DNA from: Malurus cyaneus samueli | Taxonomy: Eukaryota > Chordata > Aves > Passeriformes > Maluridae | Assembly: GCA_009741485.1 (NCBI GenBank) | Contig: CM019218.1 | Span: 49,995,967 to 50,059,966 of the forward strand | Direction: 5' to 3' | Length of the DNA stretch: 64,000 bases | Part shown: positions 1 to 10,200 of the stretch, piece after piece | How the letters are laid out: each line of letters opens with the position of its first letter | How positions within the stretch are numbered: position 1 is the stretch's first letter | Translations under genes and position numbers: made by a program | Notes under the pieces: generated by a model | The model's input: only the letters and a program-made list of their open reading frames with translations | The model's database searches: none | What the model was told of the DNA's origin: nothing

Positions 1-1520
1 ACTTGTGTGTGGTGAAGAAGAAATCCCCTCGTGTGTTGGTACAATCTGAGCTCCAGAGATTCAAGTGATGCTGTTGCAGGTCACAGTGGCTCTGCTGCCC
101 ATCAGCTCCAGCTCTCCTGCAGGAGCCCAGCTGCCTGCGGGGTGCTCTGAGGTCCCGCTCCATCCAGCCCGGCCAGGCAGTGACCAGCAGATGGCACTGG
201 GAGAGGCACCGCTGAGAACTGGGCAGCTCAGATCGCCCCGCAGATCCCGCCCGCAGTCCGCAGCTTTATTTAATCGCAGCTTCAGAGGTGGTTAAGGATC
301 AGATTAAAAATAACCTCGTGCCCAGGTGCCGTGGCTTCTGTGAGCTCTGGGAGCTGCTGAGCTGCTGCTGCCGAGCTGCTTTCGGGGGAAAATCCATCCT
401 GGGCTTCTGGACAGATGATAAAAACACAGCCTGAGAGGCTGCTCCTCACCCGTGTGAGGGGCGAGGGGTCTGAGCTGGGAGAGCGCTTCAGGATCTCTTC
501 TGGTTTTGCATTTGGGTGAACGACAATGTAACATTCCCTAGAAATTCCCTAGAAACACTATAAAGGGCACAAAAGCATTTCTCCTGCCAGCAGGATCAGG
601 GCACTTGGGCAAAAACTGATTTTCTTCAGTGCTGGATCCCCCACCCTGCTGAGAGCCATCGAGACACAACAGTGCTGCCAATAACAGACACGAACATTAT
701 TCCAGGGTTTAAACATTTTATCATCAGTTTGAGGCTAGGAACCTTGTGAAAACCATGGAGTTGTGTGTTCCTGAAGGTTCTGACTCGTGGAGACTGTTGT
801 GCAAGGACCTATTTATAGAGTTCCTTGCAACAGAAAAGTCTGACCCCGAAGGAAATCCGCTTTCCTCTTCCCCTGCTCCCCAGGGCAGTGGGGCTGAGCC
901 TGCCCGCACAGGCATTGGGGAGTTTGGCTCAACCTGAAATTGGGGGCTTCAGGCAAGGGCAGGGTTTGGTGTGGTGCACAGAGGACGGCACAAAGCATTC
1001 AAGGGAGACTTTTGTAGCATTTCCAGTCCATTTCTGGGGTTGGCATTAGGGATACGCTGGCATTGGGGTGACCCTGGCACAGATCCTGCCAGGTCCTTCT
1101 AGCCCCATGGCTATGTGGGGTGGGAGGAGGGGAAGGCATCACCCATCATCAGGGCTGAGTTGGGTTAAAATGATGGGATATGTGGTGTTTATGAGGCCTG
1201 GCTGCTTTATGAACCTCTCCTGCTTGGTTCCCTTCATCCCTGGGGTCTGCTTCCATCAGGGACAGGGATGTGTTTGCTGCTGGTTGAGCAGGAGAGGTTC
1301 CTTTGCTTCAGCTCCTGAATCTGCTGTGAGTGCAGTGGGTCAGAATGGTTGGGGTGGGCACACTCACCCTCCTGGGGGATTTGGATTTGGGGTTATGCTG
1401 CTGGCAGGTCCATCCATCTGCCAGATATTCTCTCAGAGTGTTTGGGCTGAGAGTGCTCTCATCTCAGTGTCCTGGGAGGGTCTGGTGGGGCCACCTTTCT
1501 TTATCTCACTGCTTGGCTGC
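1..1520. repeat. Diverged copy of the PI16 downstream flank (left copy)
   Basis: Bases 1-87 align with 13671-13797. From about 97 onward the segment aligns with 14717 onward, at a constant offset of 14620 that becomes 14681 after the artefactual 61 bases at the N at 14948. Similarity is high with scattered substitutions and small indels, and it fades near 1520 (about 16180 in the right copy). Because the right copy lies just 3' of PI16, the simplest reading is that the left copy is the 3' flank of another PI16-like unit just outside the window. That is inference. No coding exon is recognisable inside; the short reading frames here occur in both copies and look like chance. Confidence 0.85.
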
Positions 1521-3340
1521 TTTTTGTTGAAAGAACGTGTTGTCCTTCCATGCAATTGCAACCAGCTGCAAATCTAAAACAGCAGGGTACCTCTCCTGGT
1601 GGTAAGGAATCGATTTTAGCCAAATGTGCCGAGCCCCAGCCTGCAGCACAGCTTCCAGAGCAGCTCCTGCCTTCATCTGCCAGAGCAGAGTGGGGTGGGC
1701 AAGGAATCGCAGTGGGAAGCCTGGAGGTGAGGCCACAATGGCAACACTGGGATGGCCAAAAAAGGGATGGCCAAAAGGAGCTTTTGATACTTTGGTCAGA
1801 GAGCTGCCAGTGAGCCCTGATTAGTTTCCTCATCCAGAGCCCCAGCTTCACAGATCCCTGGAAAGGCTGCAGGAGGCTAGGACCTCCTCAGAGAGCCCAG
1901 TGGCTCCTGGTGAACCCTGCTGAGGTGGAACTGGGAGCAATGGGGCTGTTCCTGCAGCTGTTGATGTATCACAGTGACAGACATGATCAGCTGAGTCACA
2001 GAGAGGTGTCCCACCATGGTGTCCCTCATCTCCGCTCTCTTTTGGCACTGTCTTTAATGGTTTGGTCAATCCATCACTCCCACCCTGCCCAGCTCAGAGG
2101 GATTCCCAGTCAACACGATGTCCCAGCATTTTTAGATCATAGAATGGATGAATGGCAGATGATAAACTCCTCCAGAGCTCATAAATCCTGGCGAGTAGGG
2201 AAAAGAGAGAGATCCTGTTACTGCCACACCAGTGCAGGAGCCTTGTTAGACACCGGCCAGCCCCGCTGGACACCCTGGAGATGTGAGTCAGTAGAAACCC
2301 AGGCTTGGTCACTTCTGTGCTGCAGAATGGGGTCTGTGAAGCAGACCTTCTCTGGAGCAGAACCTGGCAGGTGTTATGTGTGGCTCCTTGTCCCCAGGGC
2401 TGGGGGACGGGCTGGTCCTTGAGGAGCAGCAGCAAAGCTGCATTCCACACACGCTTACCTAATGCCGCTGGACACGAGTGTTCAGCCCCAGGGTGGGGCT
2501 TGGACCCTGCACTGCTGATCTTGACGCTTCAGACATTGGCTCCAGAAGAAGCTGTCGGGGCAAATTGGGAGTTGGGAAATGGCCTTGCACCCCTCTGGCA
2601 GCCACCCTGTGCCTAACAAAGGTATCAGCCCTTAATCACATTTCCCCTTGAGTCACATGCCCTGGTGGTGACTCCTCCAGGGCTGTTTGCTCTTCCCCAT
2701 AAGCTCTGTGTATCCCATTTTCCTTCATCCTTGCTGCCACGCTATCTCTGCAGGGCTCAGCCAGGGTGCTGGAGTGCCAGGGGCTATGTGGAGCTTGGCC
2801 CTGCATCTCCACATCACTTTTGGAAGATCAGCACCTGCACTCAAGTGGAAGGTGTCCCTGCCCACGGCAGAGGGGCTGGAATGAGATGAGCTCTCAGGTT
2901 CCTGCCACCCAAACCATTCAGGGGCTCTGTGATTCTCCGCACTGCCTTGTTCCTCGTAAGCCAGGCCATGGTGAGCCAGCCAGCAGGAGCTGGAGCCTAT
3001 GTTGATGTTTTCTAGATGTTTCTGCAGGTCTCCAGAGATACAACAGCAGATGTGTTGAGTGTCTCCATCACGAGACAGATGTGCCTTAACAATACATGGG
3101 AACCTCTGGTTTGACTGGCTGAGTTGAAGACCTGGTGAGACCTGGTTGGCCTCAGACCCCCCTTGCAGGAATTGTTGGGCTACTGAGGGTATGGCAGACC
3201 CAGAGCTAGTGAGGGACAAGGGAATAGACAGTAGTGAGGGATCTGGGGGGCAGCAGGGGAGCTGCTGTGGTGAGAGAGGTGATCCGTGCTGTCCAAAACA
3301 AGGGGAAAACAGGCAAAGCGTTTCGTGGGGATGGAAGGGG
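1521..3340. other. Intergenic, nothing recognised
   Basis: Single-copy-looking sequence between the duplicated left flank and the GC-rich stretch upstream of PI16. I see no splice-consistent coding exon, RNA gene or recognised transposon. It may contain upstream regulatory DNA of PI16. Confidence 0.5.
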
Positions 3341-3344
3341 GAGA

Positions 3345-3560
3345 CAAAGCCGGCGGCGTGTGATTAACTTGGCTCCGCTCGGCAGAGCTGCCCACCCGCT
3401 GCTCCTCTCTAGCACGCTGTGATCCCAGCGGAGCTCCTGGAGCGGGGCCGGGCGGTTGCACAATCGCAGACGGGGAGCCGAGGCTGCAGCAGCCCGGGGG
3501 GCTCGGCCGGAGCGGCTGCGGCTGCTGAGCCCTCCAGGAGCTGCGGGGAACAGCACAGCC
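3345..3560 (+). promoter_or_regulatory. CpG-rich stretch, candidate PI16 promoter or 5' non-coding exon
   Basis: This is the only clearly CpG-rich interval within 1 kb upstream of the PI16 start, with many CG dinucleotides and GGGGCC/CGGCCGG-like words. A polypyrimidine tract followed by CCCCAG at about 4182-4192 could be the acceptor of the exon that carries the start codon, which would put the first non-coding exon in or near this interval. Alternatively, transcription starts close to 4200 and the A/T-rich word near 4171 is a weak TATA-like element. Both are inference from composition. Confidence 0.35.
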
Positions 3561-4281
3561 TGGCCCTGCAGAGCCGAGGGTCTGCTTAGAACAGCCACAG
3601 ACTCCCAATTTCCCTGTTTGGGACAGTTTCAGCTCCGTACCCTGTTCCTCATCTCCTGCTCCCCCTTCTCCCGATGGCTCAGGGAAGGGCATCAATCCTG
3701 TGCTTCCCCCGTTCCCAGCAGGCTGGGGCAGCCCGGGGAATGTTCCTCAGCTGCCAAATGCTGTCCCCTCAACACAGACACGGCCGAGGAGGGCTCTGGC
3801 TCTGCCTGGGGGATTCCTGTGCTGCAAACAGCTCTCAGCAGTCGCATCTTGCTGCCTTTTGTTTCTAACGCAGCTGCATTCCAGGGACGGGGGAAGACTT
3901 GTGTGAAAGCAGGGCTTTGCTGTGGGATTATTGTTACAGATTAGGAGAAATGGGACAGGAGGTAAAAGAGAGGACCCGAAATACTGAGGGCTCAGGGGAT
4001 GGCTGAGGTTTGGAGCAGCAGGGGCTTGGATGGAGAATGCTGATCCAGGGATTAGGATTCAGGCACGGGGTCTGTCCCAGGGAGGGGACCCTGCGTGTTC
4101 GTTGGCACTGCTGCCTCTCCATCAAGGCTGATATGTGAGATGGGTGTGTTCTGCATGGCTCCAAAACTCTAATAAATACATTTCCTCCCCAGTCTTCTGT
4201 TGGGTGTTCCTTGCTTTTGGGAGGTGCTTTAAATCCAACTGCCAGAGCCGTGGGCTGCTGAGAGCAGAAGCTGCCTGCACG

Positions 4282-7200
4282 ATGCTGAGCTCAGGTCTTC
4301 CTCCCCTTCTCCTGGTGCTCTCAGTGCTGGAGCACAGCTGGTCCTTGACTGATGAAGAAAAGAAGATAATTTTGGATGAACACAATAAATATCGCTCCCA
4401 GGTGTCCCCTCCTGCCAGGGCCATGATGAAGATGGTGAGTGACTTTCCTTGCAGGGGAATGTTGGGGTGTTTGTGTGGTGCAAGGCTCGACCTCGGTGCA
4501 AGAAGGGATCAGGGTGTTCCTTAGGGGAGGCAGAGCAATTCTCCTGTAGGGTTACAAATAGGTGTTAATGGAGGGATTCCCTAAACTGCCTCTAAAGAGA
4601 GGAGTTTCCTTTACCTCTGGAGTTGTCTCTGATAATTTTCTGGAAGTTCCTAAGTGTGATCTGAGTCCCTGATGCTCTTCGTGAGAGTGCTGCAGCTCTC
4701 ACTCACAGCAGTGCCCACTGGAGCTCCCTGTGATGGGAGGAAAGGCAGGTGAGACCCTGCCATGAGCAGGTGCTGTGAGCTGGAGACTGCCAAGAGCTGG
4801 AGAAGGAATCCTGCAGTGTGGGACAGTGCCCGGTGCTCTGTGTTTGCCTTTGCAGGTGAAGGTACTTTTATCTGTTGAAGGGAAGGTCAGTTTGTCAGCC
4901 AAGGTCTTTGAGTTTTTTAGGTTCATCACACTCCTAATCCTCGCCATGACTTGGTGTCTTGGAGATGCAGGATCCCTGTTTTGCTTGGGGAAATCGAGTC
5001 AGGTCCCACATCAGTGGGGACCTGTAGTGAGAGCAAAAATGAGCTTGGTGCTGGTGCTGCTTTTTGTCTTGTTCAGACTCTTGATTTGATTAGAACTTGG
5101 CTATCAAATTTTAGCTTGCACCACATGTGATTTTTCCTCCCTGTTTGCAAATCACGGAGAGAAGGATAATTGTTTATCCTGGAAAGTTGGAGTCCTCTCC
5201 TCTTTGGGTCATTGTGTGCTTGGAGGACACTTCCCTGCCTGGTCCAAAAGTTGCCCAGAATGAGTAAAACTTTTGTGGGCTGGTAAATGGAAGCTTGACA
5301 ATTATAAAAAGCAGAAAGCTAAATTCAGGGAGAGGAGACCTGACCAGTGAGTGCAGCCTCAAAGGGGACAGAGCCAGAACCCTCAGCTGCATCGAACCCA
5401 CCAGGCACAGCAAACTCAGAGTATCCGGGCTTTCGAGCCAAATTCTTGGAGAAAACCCAAGGGAAACACTTCTCAGGCTCCTTTAGTCAGTGCAATTCCA
5501 AACCTGTGAGGGCTGCTCCCAGCTCAATCTTTGATTTGCTTTGAGATGCTCCCTCTGCAGCTTCTGCTTCTGCTTAAACACACAGGACCCGCTCACGCTC
5601 TGCAGCCAAAGGCTTTTTCATTTTGAAGCCCAGCAAATGTTGAGCTCACATTATGGTTCCTCAGTAGAGGTTTTCCATGAGAACACCGTCCTCACCTCCC
5701 TCCTGGGATGTTTGCTCAGGCTGCCTTTGCCTCTGGGTTCACCTGCTGCTGTGGCACCGTGCCTGGCTGAGGTCACCCCCTGCTTCATTTTGGGACACGG
5801 GGCTGGTTGCTGTGGAAATATTTAGTTGAAGGGGGGAGGGGAAATCCATAGCCTAAAGCAACTTTTCTTTATTAATGAGGCAGATCTGCAGGTGTGAGTC
5901 CCCTGTTTATGGAGCCCAGCTCCGTGCCAGAGGGAGAGGAGGGTGTGTGCTCCCCAGGCTGGGTCTCCAGCCATCGCTGTCAGCGTGGCTTGGGGCCATG
6001 GTGGGATGTGAACCAACTCTCTGTGTCACATCCCAGTGTTTCCTTCCCCCGAGTCCCTCAGGGCCCATCCTCACCCCCTTAACACCCCAACAGTGACATG
6101 CCCTCCTGTCTGTCACTGTTGGATCCAGCCCTGGTTCTGTCCAGGAAGGTTTCCCCCAGGACCCCCTTCCAGCAGCCAAGCTGCTCTCTCCATCAAGGAC
6201 GGTCCAAACAGCTGCAGCGGAGGATTCCGCTGCGAGAAAAACTCTCCACCTTCTCCTCCTCCTCCTCCTTGTTCTCCTCCTGCACACCCCTGTGGCCAGG
6301 GGGCTCAGCTAATGGCCTGGGGGCTCAGCTGGTGCTCCAGAGGGGGCTCCTGGCCAGCAGCCAGACAGCCACATCTCGGATCCAGACAAACAGATGATGT
6401 TTCCCAGGAGCGTGTGCTCCCTGGCTTTGTGCAGCTGCCAGCAGAGCTGTGTCCCATTCCCCTCCCACCCCCACCCTGGGCAGGAGGGATGGCCCCAGGC
6501 CCCTCTGGCATCACCTGGGGTGGGTTTCCTTCCTTCCTCCAGCCGACTTCATGGTTTCTCCACGTTGAGTTGAAGATGCTCCATGATGGCATTAAATGAG
6601 CTCCAGGAGAGGTTGTGAAAATTGTGCTGATGGACTGAGTGTCTCCTGTTTGATCTATAAACCAAGGTTTAGGTTGTGCTGGGGCTGACCATGGAGCTCC
6701 CCGTCCTGAGGACTGTGTTGGGCAGGAATCTGAATTTTCCTCATAAATGGGGAAGCAGTAGCCAGAGCAGGGGTCCTTGGTGAGTGCCTTGTTGCTGTTG
6801 GAGAGCCCAGTGTCCCTGTGTGTGTGCTGACACCGAGCTCCTTTCAGAGCTGGGACAAGGAGCTGGAGGATCTTGCTCAATCCTACGCAGAGAAATGCAT
6901 CTGGGACCACNTGGGGACCTGTAGTGAGAGCAAAAATGAGCTTGGTGCTGGTGCTGCTTTTTGTCTTGTTCAGACTCTTGATTTGATTAGAACTTGGCTA
7001 TCAAATTTTAGCTTGCACCACATGTGATTTTTCCTCCCTGTTTGCAAATCACGGAGAGAAGGATAATTGTTTATCCTGGAAAGTTGGAGTCCTCTCCTCT
7101 TTGGGTCATTGTGTGCTTGGAGGACACTTCCCTGCCTGGTCCAAAAGTTGCCCAGAATGAGTAAAACTTTTGTGGGCTGGTAAATGGAAGCTTGACAATT

Positions 7201-10200
7201 ATAAAAAGCAGAAAGCTAAATTCAGGGAGAGGAGACCTGACCAGTGAGTGCAGCCTCAAAGGGGACAGAGCCAGAACCCTCAGCAGCATCGAACCCACCA
7301 GGCACAGCAAACTCAGAGTATCCGGGCTTTCGAGCCAAATTCTTGGAGAAAACCCAAGGGAAACACTTCTCAGGCTCCTTTAGTCAGTGCAATTCCAAAC
7401 CTGTGAGGGCTGCTCCCAGCTCAATCTTTGATTTGCTTTGAGATGCTCCCTCTGCAGCTTCTGCTTCTGCTTAAACACACAGGACCCGCTCACGCTCTGC
7501 AGCCAAAGGCTTTTTCATTTTGAAGCCCAGCAAATGTTGAGCTCACATTATGGTTCCTCAGTAGAGGTTTTCCATGAGAACACCGTCCTCACCTCCCTCC
7601 TGGGATGTTTGCTCAGGCTGCCTTTGCCTCTGGGTTCACCTGCTGCTGTGGCACCGTGCCTGGCTGAGGTCACCCCCTGCTTCATTTTGGGACACGGGGC
7701 TGGTTGCTGTGGAAATATTTAGTTGAAGGGGGGAGGGGAAATCCATAGCCTAAAGCAACTTTTCTTTATTAATGAGGCAGATCTGCAGGTGTGAGTCCCC
7801 TGTTTATGGAGCCCAGCTCCGTGCCAGAGGGAGAGGAGGGTGTGTGCTCCCCAGGCTGGGTCTCCAGCCATCGCTGTCAGCGTGGCTTGGGGCCATGGTG
7901 GGATGTGAACCAACTCTCTGTGTCACATCCCAGTGTTTCCTTCCCCCGAGTCCCTCAGGGCCCATCCTCACCCCCTTAACACCCCAACAGTGACATGCCC
8001 TCCTGTCTGTCACTGTTGGATCCAGCCCTGGTTCTGTCCAGGAAGGTTTCCCCCAGGACCCCCTTCCAGCAGCCAAGCTGCTCTCTCCATCAAGGACGGT
8101 CCAAACAGCTGCAGCGGAGGATTCCGCTGCGAGAAAAACTCTCCACCTTCTCCTCCTCCTCCTCCTTGTTCTCCTCCTGCACACCCCTGTGGCCAGGGGG
8201 CTCAGCTAATGGCCTGGGGGCTCAGCTGGTGCTCCAGAGGGGGCTCCTGGCCAGCAGCCAGACAGCCACATCTCGGATCCAGACAAACAGATGATGTTTC
8301 CCAGGAGCGTGTGCTCCCTGGCTTTGTGCAGCTGCCAGCAGAGCTGTGTCCCATTCCCCTCCCACCCCCACCCTGGGCAGGAGGGATGGCCCCAGGCCCC
8401 TCTGGCATCACCTGGGGTGGGTTTCCTTCCTTCCTCCAGCCGACTTCATGGTTTCTCCACGTTGAGTTGAGGATGCTCCACGATGGCATTAAATGAGCTC
8501 CAGGAGAGGTTGTGAGAGTTGTGCTGATGGACAGAGTGTCTCCTGTTTGATCTATAAACCAAGGTTTAGGTTGTGCTGGGGCTGACCATGGAGCTCCCCG
8601 TCCTGAGGACTGTGTTGGGCAGGAATCTGAATTTTCCTCATAAATGGGGAAGCAGTAGCCAGAGCAGGGGTCCTTGGTGAGTGCCTTGTTGCTGTTGGAG
8701 AGCCCAGTGTCTCTGTGTGTGTGCTGACACCGAGCTCCTTTCAGAGCTGGGACAAGGAGCTGGAGGATCTTGCTCAATCCTACGCAGAGAAATGCATCTG
8801 GGACCACAACAAGGAGAGGGGCCGACGGGGGGAAAACCTCTTTGCTATGGCCCCAATGCTGGAACTGGAATTTGCCGTGGAAGACTGGAACGGGGAGGAG
8901 AAATTCTACAACTTGACCACATCCACGTGTGTCCCCGGGCAGATGTGCGGCCACTACACCCAGGTACCAGCGGCTGGGGTGGGAGGGTGGCTGCTCACAG
9001 AGCTGGCTGCTGGCTTTTCTTAGGCAGAGATGAAGTCTGAGTTTCTTCTTGGCTTGGGTGGGAGCAGAGAGGGTGATGGATCCTGAATGCCAAAGCAACG
9101 CGGGAATGTGGGATTTGCGGCACACTCTGTGGGATGAGCAGGACACTGGAGCAGCCTTTAAGGCCAGGGACAGGCTGTCTTCACCCAATCCCCTCACCTC
9201 CACCCCTGCTCTCTGCTTTAGGTGGTCTGGTCGAGCACGCATCAGGTCGGCTGCGGGGCACATTTCTGTGAGAAGATCGAAGGGCTCGAAACTGAGAACA
9301 TGCACCTGCTTGTTTGCAACTATTATCCCCCGTAAGTCCCAGGCCCTGCAGGGATTGCTGCACCTCAGCGGGGTTTCTGCGCTGGAAATGCCCTGCCTTC
9401 AGTCCTTATGTCACAGCAGGGTTTGTCCCTGAGCAGAAATAGAAGTTCTAAATAATGTTTCTGTTATCTTGGGTTGGCCCCGGAGTAAGGAAGGGTTGTC
9501 TGGAGATCCTGGCCCGTGATTGTGCCTGCTGAGGGCTGGTTCAGCTCCTGGCACACACCCAGGGAGGGACCTTCTTCCCCGAGAGCAGTCCAGGGTTGGA
9601 GTGGGGGTTGCTGAGGGTACAAAGCTCCCTGCCCTGTGCCCTGTCCCTCCCTGGCAGCAGCCATGGCCTGGCGTGGAGAAGCTTTTTGCAGCAGCAGGAA
9701 GGGTTGGACAATGGAGGAGAGCTGGGTACCCCTTTCCCAGCCCTGGGCACAGCCTTGGCAGCGCTTGCTGGAGCTGCTGAGAGCACCAAGGGAGGCTGAG
9801 GCTGTGGAGAGTCTTGATGTCTGGAGCAGGAGGGAGACAGAACCCCCTGCCCATCCCCTGCTCTGTTCTGGGGGGTGAGGGATCTGCTCCATGCTGTGTC
9901 TGCTCTGGCTTGAGCAGCCTTGGGGTGAGTGAACAGCCCTGACAGGCGACCAAGACCTGTTTTCTACGTTAATCCTGAGTTTGGCCTTGGCTGGGATCTC
10001 CTGGCTGAATCAGCCCCTCTCTGGGATGGGTGTTGCCCCTTTCCTCACAACTTCTTCATCTTGGCATTTTCTCCTTCCAGGGGTAACATGAAAGGCAAAA
10101 AGCCCTACTTGGAAGGACCCTCGTGCACGACGTGTCCCACGGGCACCGTCTGCGTGGACAACCTGTGTGGTGAGTGCTGGGAGCCGTGCAGGGCCTGGAG

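Noticed and set aside
8202..9305. 367-codon minus-strand open frame over PI16 exon 2
   Set aside because: It is antisense to a confirmed exon and crosses splice sites, and part of it repeats in the duplicated copy. No family features.
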